Shown here piece after piece: positions 28,229 to 38,042 of a stretch of DNA of 64,000 nt; the first letter of the stretch is position 1, and each line of letters opens with the position of its first letter. This stretch comes from Acinetobacter pittii (GTDB lineage: Bacteria; Pseudomonadota; Gammaproteobacteria; Pseudomonadales; Moraxellaceae): contig NZ_CP139249.1 in the NCBI RefSeq assembly GCF_034064985.1, positions 1,240,001 through 1,304,000 of the forward strand, in the 5' to 3' direction. Position numbers and translations under genes: made by a program. The notes below the pieces were generated by a model. That model saw nothing but the letters and a program-made list of their open reading frames with translations. It had not been told where the DNA came from and made no database searches.

Positions 28229-29056
28229 TTAAAGATTTGTGCAGATTTTTTTATAGGCGGCGGGAGTTAAACCATAGCAACGTTTAAACCAGCGGCTCAA
28301 ATGGCTTTGATCGGCAAAACATAAATCTGAAGCAACTTGTGCAGGTGAGATGCTTCTGGAAAGTAGCTCTCTTGCTCGTGTAAGTCTGAGTTGAATCAGA
28401 TATTGGTGAGGAGCTAAGTGAAAGGCAGCTTTAAAAATACGGTGAATATGATATCGGTCTAGGCCGATCATATTTGAAATCTCTTCTAATCCAATATCAT
28501 CAAATAAATGGTCATGCAGAATATCTCGAATTTGATGAGCGACTCGAGGACCATGCATAGACGATGTTTGTTGAGCTCTTCTTAGCCATTTCCCTTGAGC
28601 AATATATTGAATGAGCAAGTCAAGACTATTGTCTTTCACAATATTCATTTCTTTATAATGCAAATGCTGAAATGCTTGTGACGTAATAATTGCAAGTTGC
28701 TCATCGGACTTTAATGGTGCATCAATTACTAACTCGTAATGATCAGGGCTGTTATGAAATAATCCCTGAATACGTTGCTTCAACCATTCGGGGTGTAGAT
28801 AAAGCATTTGATAGGTAAAGCCATCAGATGCAGGTGCATGTCCATCATGAATTTCTTCTGGTTCAAGCATAAATACTTGCCCAGCATGACTATTAATTTG
28901 TTTTTTACGACAATGGAACTGTTGAATACCAGATTCAGTTACACCAATTAAATAACTTGAATGCCAATGGGGATCATAAGCATGACCCGTAAAATGGGCA
29001 CGGATTGTTTTGATACCAGTATTGGTATCTTTTGAAATATCCACCCAGTTACTCAT
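28229..29056 (-). CDS. AraC family transcriptional regulator with cupin sensor domain
   Basis: The 275-residue protein has an N-terminal AraC-binding cupin (HWHSSYLIGVTESGIQQFHC, then GQVFMLEPEEIHDGHA). Its C-terminal double helix-turn-helix has LEEISNMIGLDRYHIHRIFKAAFHLAPHQYL and ASDLCFADQSHLSRWFKRCYGLTPAAYKK. The cupin histidines suggest a small-molecule or metal ligand. The target is not evident; the PhaC-like gene lies upstream on the same strand. Confidence 0.92.
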   Translation of the reverse strand: MSNWVDISKDTNTGIKTIRAHFTGHAYDPHWHSSYLIGVTESGIQQFHCRKKQINSHAGQVFMLEPEEIHDGHAPASDGFTYQMLYLHPEWLKQRIQGLFHNSPDHYELVIDAPLKSDEQLAIITSQAFQHLHYKEMNIVKDNSLDLLIQYIAQGKWLRRAQQTSSMHGPRVAHQIRDILHDHLFDDIGLEEISNMIGLDRYHIHRIFKAAFHLAPHQYLIQLRLTRARELLSRSISPAQVASDLCFADQSHLSRWFKRCYGLTPAAYKKICTNL

Positions 29057-29211
29057 AATCTTTGACCCATAAATTTTCAGCTTTTGCCTCTAGAACGTTA
29101 CAAAAGAGATCAACACAGTTCTAGAAGATTTGTGCAAAACTTTAAAAATTTAGTGGGAATTAAAACCAGTCTAAGGTTAATTAGGCTGGTTTTCGCTAAT
29201 ATTTTAATGGA

Positions 29212-30363
29212 TTAATCTGAGCGCTCAACTAACCATTGACTCACTTCTGGCCAGACTGTAGTCGGTGCTTGGCTACCAGAAACCACACCCATATGGCCAC
29301 CTGGCACGACTTTAAAGGTTTTGTCTTCGCTACTAATCAAATCCATAAGCGGCTTAACAGCATCAGCTGTCACGATAATATCTGTGTTACCACCGACAGC
29401 TAATACTGAACATTTAATGTCTTTTAGATAGGCGGTAAGTTCACCAAATTTAACCACGCCTTTAGACAGCTCATTATCAATCCAGAAGCGGAGAATAATA
29501 TCGCGCATGACTCCACCTGGGTAAGCCAGCATATTATCGATAAATGAACTTGAGGTTGCATGGTCGACAATAAATTCTCGGTTATCAAGATTCTTAAAAA
29601 GTTCCCAATATGTTTTCAGATTTCCAATCGGGTCGGTTAATTTAAAACCAAGGGTATTTTGCCAGCCGTGAATATGAAATGCTTCACTTGGTACATGATG
29701 GCGAATACGAAACGGCGTATGTTTACGAACCCATTCGGCAGGTTTGGTGAGGCTACCGTATAGTTTCCCCATGTAACCCGCTTTATGTGTGTCGATAGGA
29801 GATGCCAGAATAATCAGGTTTTTAATATCTTTATCTTTAAATAATGCGGTATAGCAGAGTGAAAGTGCACCGCCTAAACTCCAACCATGTAAAGAAAGCT
29901 GTTGTTGACCACTGTAGGCGCGAACTTGCTTTAGCATTTCAGGCATAAAAACTTTAATGTAAGTGCCGAAATTGTATTTTGCTTGGTGCCGAGTTGGGAT
30001 GCCCCAGTCAATTAAATAGACATCAAAACCTTGCGCTAAAAAATAGCGTACAAAGCTACGCGTAGGAAACAAATCATAAATGAGCATGTTCACTGCTAGC
30101 GGCGGAACGATCACTAACGGTACGCGGTGCTTAGATATAAATGTGTCGGTCTCATTTCTATAATGGCGTAAACTAATAATTTCATGCTTATAAATCACAT
30201 CAAAAGGTGTTTTTCCTGACAAGGCAATTTGAGGGCCTCTGAAAAAGAGATCTGATGCATTGATCAGCATGTGAGGTATTTTTTGACCAGCACGTGTCTG
30301 AAGAGATTTTTTAATAGACTGTAGCTGTGGAACGTTCTGACGAACTTTAAGCAATAAACTCAT
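29212..30363 (-). CDS. PhaC-like alpha/beta hydrolase with serine nucleophile
   Basis: The 383-residue protein aligns with the core of poly(3-hydroxyalkanoate) synthases: VPLVIVPPLAVNMLIYDL, GFDVYLIDWGIP, the nucleophile elbow LHGWSLGGA, the aspartate in GGNTDIIVT and the histidine in PGGHMGVVSG. PHA synthases use cysteine in the elbow (GxCxG); this has serine and lacks the long N-terminal domain. It may be a lipase, depolymerase-like or acyltransferase enzyme rather than a polymerase. It is divergent from the RTX protease gene. Confidence 0.75.
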   Translation of the reverse strand: MSLLLKVRQNVPQLQSIKKSLQTRAGQKIPHMLINASDLFFRGPQIALSGKTPFDVIYKHEIISLRHYRNETDTFISKHRVPLVIVPPLAVNMLIYDLFPTRSFVRYFLAQGFDVYLIDWGIPTRHQAKYNFGTYIKVFMPEMLKQVRAYSGQQQLSLHGWSLGGALSLCYTALFKDKDIKNLIILASPIDTHKAGYMGKLYGSLTKPAEWVRKHTPFRIRHHVPSEAFHIHGWQNTLGFKLTDPIGNLKTYWELFKNLDNREFIVDHATSSSFIDNMLAYPGGVMRDIILRFWIDNELSKGVVKFGELTAYLKDIKCSVLAVGGNTDIIVTADAVKPLMDLISSEDKTFKVVPGGHMGVVSGSQAPTTVWPEVSQWLVERSD

Positions 30364-30719
30364 TGAATATAAAACCTATAAAGATGTTGCCCAGAGCAGT
30401 GACGAGCTGGTCTTTTACGGATATTAAATGGAATAAAAGATGAGTTCAGTGACCCAAAAGACAGGATTTTGCTTTAAATGTATCAAAAAGAATTATTTTT
30501 AAATAAGTTTGAGAGGTAATTATCTTAAATTTATAAAACTGTTATATATAATTAAAAATAAAAAAATTTTAAAACTCTATTCAAATTTAATCTTTAGCCA
30601 AATTTAAAAAAATAAAAAATATGTCGCCAAATGGTAATTTTTGTCGCCCAAAGAGGTTCTTCTATTAAGAATAATTAAATAATATTTCCTTTTCCAATAA
30701 CAAAAAAAAGGAAACCCCA
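30364..30719. promoter_or_regulatory. Divergent promoter region (PhaC-like gene and RTX protease)
   Basis: A 356-base AT-rich spacer with no gene. It contains the 32-bp operator-like element at 30622-30653. The RTX gene has a strong ribosome site (AAAGGAAACC) just before ATG 30720. Confidence 0.5.
30622..30653 (+). promoter_or_regulatory. Shared 32-bp operator-like element, RTX protease copy
   Basis: TGTCGCCAAA (30622) and TGTCGCCCAA (30642) are direct repeats exactly 20 bases apart, with GGT at 30633-30635. The layout matches elements at 36951 and 42702. It ends 66 bases before the RTX start codon. The bipartite TGTC-N7-GGT pattern resembles AraC-family half-sites. Confidence 0.55.
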
Positions 30720-33700
30720 ATGGTAACTTATGGCAATGATCAAAATGGTTTATGGCTAAAGTTTGATAATTTTACTTCAAATGATATTAGGCAAATTGAA
30801 TATATAAATAATGTCTTATATGTCACTAATTATTCAGGAACTTACTATTCACTTAATTTTAATTCTCTTGCTAAAGCTCGCATGATTTTCAGTGATGGGG
30901 TCGAAAAACAGGTTTTATTTACAAGTGGGGGTAATGGTCTAAATATTTCTACTGCAAACAGTGAGTGGATTGTAGGCACAAATTTAGTCGATCAAATAAG
31001 TAGTGGTGCGGGAAATGATCGTCTATTTGGTGGAGTCGGAGACGATATTTATCAATTCAGCAAAGGGGACGGAATAGATAAAGTCACTGACTATAGTGGA
31101 AATAACACGATTCAGTTTATGGCGAGTAATTTGGCAGATCTATCTATACAAGGCAGTGGAAGTAATTTAGAAGTCAAATACTCTGATACTGATGCAGTAT
31201 TAATTGAAGGGAATGTAAGTAGCTTTAAATTTTTAGATGGGACAACTGCCACACTCGATCAATTACTCACCAATAAAAATATTACACTCACTGGCACCAA
31301 AGGCAATGAAACGATTAATGGCTTTGCATCGAATGATATTATTAATGGACTTGAAGGTAATGATACCTTAAACGGAAATGCAGGAAACGATACGTTAAAT
31401 GGTGGTGCTGGCGATGATAAGTTATATGGTGGAACTGGTAATGACTTAACTGTAGGTGGAATTGGAAACGATTGGTTAGCTTCAGGAAGTGGCGACGATA
31501 CTTATCAATTTAGCAAAGGAGATGGTAACGATACCATTAACGATTATTCGGGTAAAAACACCATCCAAATTACCAATGTTTCTGCAAAAGATATTACATT
31601 CACAACGAATGTTAATAATGAGTTAGTCATTAATTATTCAGCAACGGATAGCATCACTTTAAAAGCCTATATTAACAACTACATTCTTTCAGATGGCGTA
31701 GTCCAAACCTATCAACAGTTTCTAACAGGAAAAACTGCAACGTGGAATGGGACTGATAACGCCGACAACTTTTCGGGTACTCTTCCAAATGATGTGATCA
31801 CTGGAGGTAAAGGTAATGACACGTTAAATGGGCGGGAAGGTGACGACACTTATCGTTTTTCTTTAGGAGATGGGATAGACACAATTAATGGAGATTACTC
31901 AGGCAATAACACAATTGTGTTTACAGATGTTAAATCTACCGACGTTCAATACAGTTTTGATAAAACCACTTTAAATATTCAATACAGCGATAGTGATATT
32001 GTTAAGCTAACTGGCTATCTTGCCAACAATAATAAAAACTTTAGTATTCAATTTGCCGATGGCGTGACGATTGATCATGCCCAACTAGATCCGACGGTTG
32101 GAGTGAATTACTGGGTACGCGCGCTTGTTGCCACAACAAATAGTAATCCAGACTTTAAGTATATTTTCCCTTCAACCGCACCTGATTACCTACTCGATGC
32201 AAATGGTCAAGCACCTGCATGGTGGAGTCCTTTTAGCCAAGCTCAGCAAGACTTTATGACTCAGGTTTATCAGAAAGCTTCTGAGTTTTCAGCATTAACT
32301 TTTACGTTAACAGACAATGCATCACAGCTTAATACTGTTGCTGCATACCGCAATAGCACTGCGGCTACGGCTTATGCACAGTATCCAAGCGGAGCTTTTG
32401 TTGGTTCAGATGTGGCGTTTGGCCCTGATTTTTGGTTTGACCCAGCGGGTACTTGGGTAACTGCGAGTTATCCGCATGAGTTGGGGCATGCTTTAGGGTT
32501 ACGTCATACTTTTGAAGGTTCCACTATTGATAGTTTCTCAAAAGAAGAAGACACACGGGCATGGTCAGTCATGTCGTATGACCGTACTGGTATGTCATAT
32601 GATGGCTCTTTTGCGCCATTTGATGTTGCTGCTTTGCAAGCGATATATGGGGTGAATAGTTCCGCGCGTGCAGGTAATGATAGCTATGTGTTTGATAGCA
32701 CTAAAGGCGTTTTAATATGGGATGGTGCAGGTGTCGATACAGTCAATGCAAGTAACGCTACACAAGCCGCTACTATCGATCTTAATCAGGGCGGCTGGAG
32801 TTATATTGGTGAAAAATCTTCTCATATATCAACTGCAAATCAATTGAGCATCAACCTTGGTACTCAAATCGAAAATGCAATTGGCGGTGCTTACGATGAT
32901 ATTTTAGTCGGTAACAGTTTAGCTAACCGTTTAGAAGGTGGCGCTGGCAACGACACTTTAAAAGGAAATTGGGGAGACGATGTTCTATTGGGCGGTGCCG
33001 GAAATGACGCACTTGATGGAGGAAAAGGTGCAGATAGCCTGATTGGTGGAACGGGTGACGATACTTATTATGTAGACAATGTAGGTGATAGCATTGTAGA
33101 GAATACTAGTGAGGGGAATGATAAAGTAATCTCCGATATAAATTATACCTTAGGAGATAACCTAGAAAACCTCACTTTAAATGGCACGGATAATTTAAAC
33201 GGCAACGGGAATACGCTTAATAACTTAATCACTGGTAATGCTGGTAACAACATTTTAAATGGATTTGCTGGAAATGACACATTAAACGGTGGTGAAGGAA
33301 ACGACACTTTAGATGGTGGAGTCGGCAATGATAGCCTCAATGGCGGAATTGGGATTGATACGTTGATTGGAGGTTTGGGTGATGACATCTATTATGTTGA
33401 TAATGTAAATGATGTCATTATCGAGAAAATTAATGAAGGATTCGAGACCATTAACTCAACTGTGAGTTATGCATTAGATAGCGGCAATGCACTTAATAAT
33501 TTGAATCTGTTGGGAACAGACAACATTGATGGAACGGGTAATGGAAATGGTAATACCATTGTTGGGAACAGTGGTAATAACATTTTAAGTGGTGGTACCA
33601 ACAATGACGTTCTAAATGGCGGTGCGGGTAATGACATTTTAAATGGTGGAAAAGATAACGATACTTTGATTGGTGGTTTAGGCTCTGACACTGCGTTATA

Positions 33701-34016
33701 TAAACTATTAAATACAAACGATGTAACGGGTGGTAACGGAGCTGATATTTGGAAAGACTTTAAAGTCGGCAATACTTTAACTGACAGTGAAGCTGACAAA
33801 ATTGATATTAGTGAACTGCTCATTAATTATGCCAATGGCAGTACTGTAAACTCTATTTTTTCTTATCTCTCATTAGACCTCAATGGAAATAACAGTATTT
33901 TAAGCATTGACCGAGATGGTGCAGGGACCGTTTATAACAGTACCTCATTTTTAACCTTAAATAATGTCAACACTACTTTAAATACTTTATGGGACAACCA
34001 TCAGATTCTTGTCTAA
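30720..34016 (+). CDS. RTX serralysin-type (M10) metalloprotease
   Basis: The 1098-residue protein has a zinc site HELGHALGLRH (His586, Glu587, His590, His596) and a Met-turn MSYD (Met618), defining a serralysin-like metzincin. Calcium-binding RTX nonapeptides (GGxGxDxx) occur on both sides: before the catalytic domain (about residues 90-400, with repeats of YQFSKGDG.DT-type HCBP modules) and after it (about 720-1030). The N-terminal RTX blocks are unusual. There is no signal peptide, so a C-terminal type I secretion signal is expected; no transporter genes are adjacent. Confidence 0.9.
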   Translation: MVTYGNDQNGLWLKFDNFTSNDIRQIEYINNVLYVTNYSGTYYSLNFNSLAKARMIFSDGVEKQVLFTSGGNGLNISTANSEWIVGTNLVDQISSGAGNDRLFGGVGDDIYQFSKGDGIDKVTDYSGNNTIQFMASNLADLSIQGSGSNLEVKYSDTDAVLIEGNVSSFKFLDGTTATLDQLLTNKNITLTGTKGNETINGFASNDIINGLEGNDTLNGNAGNDTLNGGAGDDKLYGGTGNDLTVGGIGNDWLASGSGDDTYQFSKGDGNDTINDYSGKNTIQITNVSAKDITFTTNVNNELVINYSATDSITLKAYINNYILSDGVVQTYQQFLTGKTATWNGTDNADNFSGTLPNDVITGGKGNDTLNGREGDDTYRFSLGDGIDTINGDYSGNNTIVFTDVKSTDVQYSFDKTTLNIQYSDSDIVKLTGYLANNNKNFSIQFADGVTIDHAQLDPTVGVNYWVRALVATTNSNPDFKYIFPSTAPDYLLDANGQAPAWWSPFSQAQQDFMTQVYQKASEFSALTFTLTDNASQLNTVAAYRNSTAATAYAQYPSGAFVGSDVAFGPDFWFDPAGTWVTASYPHELGHALGLRHTFEGSTIDSFSKEEDTRAWSVMSYDRTGMSYDGSFAPFDVAALQAIYGVNSSARAGNDSYVFDSTKGVLIWDGAGVDTVNASNATQAATIDLNQGGWSYIGEKSSHISTANQLSINLGTQIENAIGGAYDDILVGNSLANRLEGGAGNDTLKGNWGDDVLLGGAGNDALDGGKGADSLIGGTGDDTYYVDNVGDSIVENTSEGNDKVISDINYTLGDNLENLTLNGTDNLNGNGNTLNNLITGNAGNNILNGFAGNDTLNGGEGNDTLDGGVGNDSLNGGIGIDTLIGGLGDDIYYVDNVNDVIIEKINEGFETINSTVSYALDSGNALNNLNLLGTDNIDGTGNGNGNTIVGNSGNNILSGGTNNDVLNGGAGNDILNGGKDNDTLIGGLGSDTALYKLLNTNDVTGGNGADIWKDFKVGNTLTDSEADKIDISELLINYANGSTVNSIFSYLSLDLNGNNSILSIDRDGAGTVYNSTSFLTLNNVNTTLNTLWDNHQILV

Positions 34017-34053
34017 ATGAATAGTATGTAAGTGGCTAACTAACTTTAAAAAG

Positions 34054-34086
34054 ATGCTTAGGTGAGATGGCTTAAGCATTTTTTTA
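34054..34086 (+). terminator. Terminator of RTX protease gene
   Basis: ATGCTTA and TAAGCAT pair around a 12-base loop and are followed by seven Ts. Confidence 0.7.
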
Positions 34087-34183
34087 ATAGTAGCGAAATG
34101 CAATCAATTACAAGATAAGTGATTAAACCTTAGAAAAATAAATTCATTGAATTGTATTCAATGAAACAATGAAGGAATAAAAA

Positions 34184-35014
34184 ATGGGAATTCTAGCTAA
34201 AGTCTTTGATCGAGGTGCTCACTTTCCTGTGCGCCATATGAGTTTTAATTTTAATCAGTCTCAAGCTACTTTATTTAAGGATAACCCTTGGGGAGAGTAC
34301 TGGCTGGCAACTTTGTCTGCTATGTTTCCTGCGGGTGAGCGATTTTTTGTACATAGTGTAAGAAACTTACAAAATCAGGCTAAAACAGAGCGACTTCAAA
34401 AAGATATTGCAGCCTTTATTGGACAAGAGGCGATGCATGCCAAAGAACATGAACATCTGAACCAACTTATACAGTCATCTGGACTCGATACCGAGCCTGT
34501 TTCAGCCAATGTGGAATGGTTAATGGCTAGGCTGAAAAAATATTTCACACCAACCCAGCAATTAGCAATTACTTCGGCTGCTGAACATTTTACGGCCATT
34601 ATTGCACGGCAGATTATGAGACGTTCCGATTTGCAGGAGCGTTTATCGAGTAATGAAACTTTAAAAAATATCTGGTTATGGCATGCGGTAGAAGAAAGCG
34701 AACATAAAAGTGTGGCCTTCGATTTATATCAAGATGTCTCTGGGGGCAATTTCATTCGGCTTCTTGTGATGCCATTTGTGACTTTATATATGGCAGGAAT
34801 AATGGCAGCGGGTACGGTGTATTTGGGCATAACTCACTTTTCCGCATGGAAGTTACTCCACTTAAAAGAATTTAATGCATTAATTCTTGGAAGGAATGGT
34901 TTTTTAAGTACTTTATGGAAAGATTATTTGGACTATTACAAATTAGATTTTCATCCAGAACAACACGACTCAAAAGCTTTGGAAGAGCGCACTAAAGCAC
35001 AGCTTGGGTTTTAA
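34184..35014 (+). CDS. Ferritin-like di-iron 'metal-dependent hydrolase' family protein
   Basis: The 276-residue helical protein has two ExxH-type motifs, FIGQEAMHAKEHEH and WHAVEESEHKSVAFD, that would bind two metals in a four-helix bundle. The C-terminal part has a membrane-like segment (LVMPFVTLYMAGIMAAGTVYLGI). The family is annotated as predicted metal-dependent hydrolase (COG3687) without proven activity. A paralogue lies in the monooxygenase operon at 40589 with equivalent motifs. It is convergent with the isochorismatase gene. Confidence 0.8.
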   Translation: MGILAKVFDRGAHFPVRHMSFNFNQSQATLFKDNPWGEYWLATLSAMFPAGERFFVHSVRNLQNQAKTERLQKDIAAFIGQEAMHAKEHEHLNQLIQSSGLDTEPVSANVEWLMARLKKYFTPTQQLAITSAAEHFTAIIARQIMRRSDLQERLSSNETLKNIWLWHAVEESEHKSVAFDLYQDVSGGNFIRLLVMPFVTLYMAGIMAAGTVYLGITHFSAWKLLHLKEFNALILGRNGFLSTLWKDYLDYYKLDFHPEQHDSKALEERTKAQLGF

Positions 35015-35025
35015 TAGATTTATTT

Positions 35026-35057
35026 TAAATGTCCAATCGTAAGAGATTGGACATTTA
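35026..35057. terminator. Bidirectional hairpin between convergent genes
   Basis: A perfect 13-base-pair inverted repeat (TAAATGTCCAATC with its complement) and six-base loop. The T runs are short, but its place between convergent genes supports termination in both directions. Confidence 0.65.
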
Positions 35058-35075
35058 GGCTGAAAAACTGATGAA

Positions 35076-35756
35076 TTAGGTTCTTTCAGAATCTAGCATT
35101 TCATTGTTTTTAACAACATCTTGCGCTTTTTGATAGCTTTCGATGAGCATTTGGTATGGTGGGAAAATTGCACTATAGGCAGCTGCAAAGTCTGCCGCAT
35201 CACTACGATGCCATGTTTTTTGTAGCTCTGAACACACAGCCGCTGTATCAATTGGCACCACGCCAGCTTGCACAACTCGAGCTAATGTAATTTCTTGAGC
35301 CATTTTTGAATATGTTCCAGATGCATCAATCACCGCAAAGACTTGGAAACCTTCAGCAACTGCACTGATACTTGGGAAAGCCATACATACGCTGGTAATA
35401 GTACCTGCAATAATCAGTTGTTTTTTACCTGTTGCTTTGACTGCTTCAACAAAGTCAGGGTTATCCCAAGCATTAATTTGACCTTTACGGGCAACATATT
35501 GTGCATGAGGAGCAAACTGGTGAATTTCTGGAATTAAGGGACCATTTGGACCTTGAGGAACAGAAGCAGTGGTAATCACTGGCACATTACATAGCGTTGC
35601 AACTTTAGCCAGAGTAACCACATTTGCACGTAACTCAGGAACAGTAAGATCTTTTACAGTTTGAAATAAGCCACTTTGATGATCGATTAGTAGCATTGCG
35701 ACATTATTTGGGTCGATTACGGGTGCTTGACCGTTAAAATTTGCTGGTGTACTCAT
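35076..35756 (-). CDS. Isochorismatase-family cysteine hydrolase (YcaC-like)
   Basis: The 226-residue protein has the catalytic aspartate in [11 protein letters not shown] (Asp25), a lysine in ARKGQINAW and the nucleophile cysteine in [10 protein letters not shown]. It fits the YcaC-type hydrolases of unknown substrate better than true isochorismatases. ATG 35756 has GGAG at proper distance; a GTG four codons upstream is less likely. It is divergent from a LysR-type regulator that may control it. Confidence 0.88.
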   Translation of the reverse strand: MSTPANFNGQAPVIDPNNVAMLLIDHQSGLFQTVKDLTVPELRANVVTLAKVATLCNVPVITTASVPQGPNGPLIPEIHQFAPHAQYVARKGQINAWDNPDFVEAVKATGKKQLIIAGTITSVCMAFPSISAVAEGFQVFAVIDASGTYSKMAQEITLARVVQAGVVPIDTAAVCSELQKTWHRSDAADFAAAYSAIFPPYQMLIESYQKAQDVVKNNEMLDSERT

Positions 35757-35938
35757 TTTATGCTCCACTTTATTTCGATAAATTTAAAGTTGGAAGGATG
35801 ACTAAATAAAACAGGGGGATAGCTGTTTTTGTATAGTTATTCACTTCTTGTTTAATTAAGATATAACGAAAATATGAGCCTAGAAGCTGCCGAAATTTGA
35901 TTTTAGTGTTCTATTATTTGAACAATAAGAGGTAGGAA

Positions 35939-36859
35939 ATGCAGGATTTAAACGATCTATATTACTTTGCAAAAATTGTTGAATATGGTGGTTATTCTGC
36001 TGCTGCTAGAGCGCTCGATATTCCAAAATCTAAACTCAGCCGAAGAGTTGCACTTTTAGAAGAAAGACTCGGTGTACGTTTATTGCATCGTTCCACTAGA
36101 CAATTTAGTGTGACTGAACTCGGCCAACAATATTATCAATACTGTCACGCGATTTTGATCGATGCTGAAAATGCCCAAGAATTTATTGATTTAAACCAGT
36201 CAGAGCCGCGTGGAACGATTCGGGTGTCTTGTCCGCCTGCGTTATTGCATCATCACATGGGCGAGTTTCTGACTAAATTTATGCTGCAATTCCCAAAAAT
36301 AAAAATCTATATTGATGTGACCAACCGAAATGTTGATGTCTTAAATGAAGGAATTGATATTGCTTTTCGTGTTCGCTATCCGCCCCTCAAAGATAGTGGT
36401 TTGGTCATGAAAAAATTTGTGACCAGTGATCAGTGTTTAGTCGCGCACCCTCGTGTTTTGTCTAAGCAGCCGATACCTCAAACTTTAGATGAATTGCATC
36501 AGTTCAGAACTATTGGGCTTGGTAATGCAGAACAACAAAGTGTGTGGGTACTTCATCATCAGGAGCATGGAACAACTCATTTCCAGCATGACCCAGATTT
36601 AATTGTGAATGACATGACCGGGGTATTACAGGCTGTTATTCATGGCTTAGGTATTGCTCCTTTACCGATTATGATGGCTCACGAATATATTTTGCGTAAA
36701 GAACTGATTGTGGTTTTACCTGAATGGAAACCTACAAGCGGTATTGTCCATGCGGCTTATGCTTCTAGAAAAGGATTGTTACCTGCCATTAAAAGGCTGC
36801 TGGATTTTTTAGAAGAACAGTTTAATCAACTCGATAAAGACTTGTTAGGTTATCGATAA
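35939..36859 (+). CDS. LysR family transcriptional regulator
   Basis: The 306-residue protein has the N-terminal winged helix (MQDLNDLYYFAKIVEYGGYSAAARALDIPKSKLSRRVALLEERLGVRLLHR) and a periplasmic-binding-like effector domain. The GIAPLPIMMA segment lies near residue 240. It is divergent from the isochorismatase-family gene, the usual arrangement between a LysR protein and its target. The closest relatives by motif are the DsdC/AaeR-like group regulating redox or aromatic genes, which is only a loose guess. Confidence 0.92.
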   Translation: MQDLNDLYYFAKIVEYGGYSAAARALDIPKSKLSRRVALLEERLGVRLLHRSTRQFSVTELGQQYYQYCHAILIDAENAQEFIDLNQSEPRGTIRVSCPPALLHHHMGEFLTKFMLQFPKIKIYIDVTNRNVDVLNEGIDIAFRVRYPPLKDSGLVMKKFVTSDQCLVAHPRVLSKQPIPQTLDELHQFRTIGLGNAEQQSVWVLHHQEHGTTHFQHDPDLIVNDMTGVLQAVIHGLGIAPLPIMMAHEYILRKELIVVLPEWKPTSGIVHAAYASRKGLLPAIKRLLDFLEEQFNQLDKDLLGYR

Positions 36860-36950
36860 CTAAATTAAAAGCAGTAAAGAACTTAAATTTTGATTATTTT
36901 TTATAGAGTAACTTTATGAAAAATAAATAGAAATTAATATGATTTCATAT

Positions 36951-36982
36951 TGTCGTGAAAAGGTCAGTTATGTCGTGAAATG
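36951..36982 (+). promoter_or_regulatory. Shared 32-bp operator-like element, trypsin-like protease copy
   Basis: TGTCGTGAAA occurs at 36951-36960 and again at 36971-36980, exactly 20 bases apart, with AGGTCA following the first. The first 16 bases differ from the monooxygenase-operon copy at only one position. The protease starts 124 bases downstream. Confidence 0.6.
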
Positions 36983-37106
36983 AAGTTCTCCTCAAGAAGT
37001 TAAGTGGTTAATCTCTGGCTGATAAATCATCGCAGTCCTGTGAAATATTTATCAAAAAAACAGTCATAACACCCTAAATACTTCTAAATATTTGAAGGAG
37101 ATAAAC

Positions 37107-38030
37107 ATGTATAAAAAAAATATTGGGGGACTAATTAATGCTCTAGCATTAGTTATATACAGTTCTTCAGTCATGGCAGCAGATAACTCAAGTTCTTTTG
37201 TAAAACTAGAATTTACCGTCACCAAACCTTTCCTTTTTTTCTCACAGACATCAGGTAATACTTGTGGAGGAGTATTAATTCGCAATGATGTAGTTTTAAC
37301 GGCGGCACATTGTACGGCGGCAGTTTGGGGTGATAGTGCGAATCAAGGCTATACACTTGGTGGGACGGTGAAATATGGGGCGAGTTTTTTATCTCAAGTT
37401 CAAGCAGCATCTTTTAAAAAAGATGAAGGCTGGGTTGAGATTCCTGATGTAGACATCGCTTTAATACGCCTATCTCACCCTATTGATAATAATAGCGGTG
37501 CAACCGTAGCCAAAATTCCAGCCGCATGTAGTCAAACTGAAGCAAGGCAAAATATTGGGCGTGGTGATGTAACGGCTTATTTAGGTCGTAGTAGTACGGG
37601 TGCGGCCTTACCTGAAAATTTATATGGCACTTCATATATCAATATTCGAGATGTAGGCTCTTCACCATTAGCACGAGGGATTTACTACAAAGCAACCGCG
37701 TCTATGAATGCAGGGGATTCTGGTGGTCCTTGGCTGTCAGATGATAATACCTTAATTGGTATTAATAACGGTATTGCGGGTACTGATAAATACGGTGCTG
37801 TAATCTGTCAGTATACTCATCAAATCAATGATGTATTGGTGAAATGGTCAGCAGCCGGAAACCAGACTGGAGCAGTAACACCACCAACTACACCGCCGTC
37901 AGTAGAGCCAACGACTCAACCGCCAGTAACAAATCCACCAACACCTTCACAGCCGACAACTGAACCTAAAACTACCGATAACGTTGTTTTTAGTTTCTTT
38001 AACTGGCTTGCTTCATTATTTGGTTTTTAA
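37107..38030 (+). CDS. Secreted trypsin-like serine protease (S1 family)
   Basis: The 307-residue protein has a signal peptide (MYKKNIGGLINALALVIYSSSVMA), then an S1 domain with the triad in TAAHC, DIALIRL and GDSGGP. After the domain comes a Pro/Thr-rich linker (about residues 260-290) and a hydrophobic aromatic tail, VVFSFFNWLASLFGF. AAGGAG lies six bases before ATG 37107, which decides the start. The product is probably exported by Sec and may leave the cell through type II secretion. A strong terminator follows. Confidence 0.9.
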   Translation: MYKKNIGGLINALALVIYSSSVMAADNSSSFVKLEFTVTKPFLFFSQTSGNTCGGVLIRNDVVLTAAHCTAAVWGDSANQGYTLGGTVKYGASFLSQVQAASFKKDEGWVEIPDVDIALIRLSHPIDNNSGATVAKIPAACSQTEARQNIGRGDVTAYLGRSSTGAALPENLYGTSYINIRDVGSSPLARGIYYKATASMNAGDSGGPWLSDDNTLIGINNGIAGTDKYGAVICQYTHQINDVLVKWSAAGNQTGAVTPPTTPPSVEPTTQPPVTNPPTPSQPTTEPKTTDNVVFSFFNWLASLFGF

Positions 38031-38042
38031 TTCGTACTTATT

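Noticed and set aside
33143..33823. Long minus-strand open frames inside the RTX gene
   Set aside because: They are shadows of the repeated Gly-Asn-Asp coding pattern; the proline-rich translations are typical antisense products of RTX repeats.
30720..34016. Repeated GGxGxD coding units considered as a DNA repeat array
   Set aside because: The repeats follow codon frame and are protein RTX nonapeptides, not a tandem DNA array or CRISPR.
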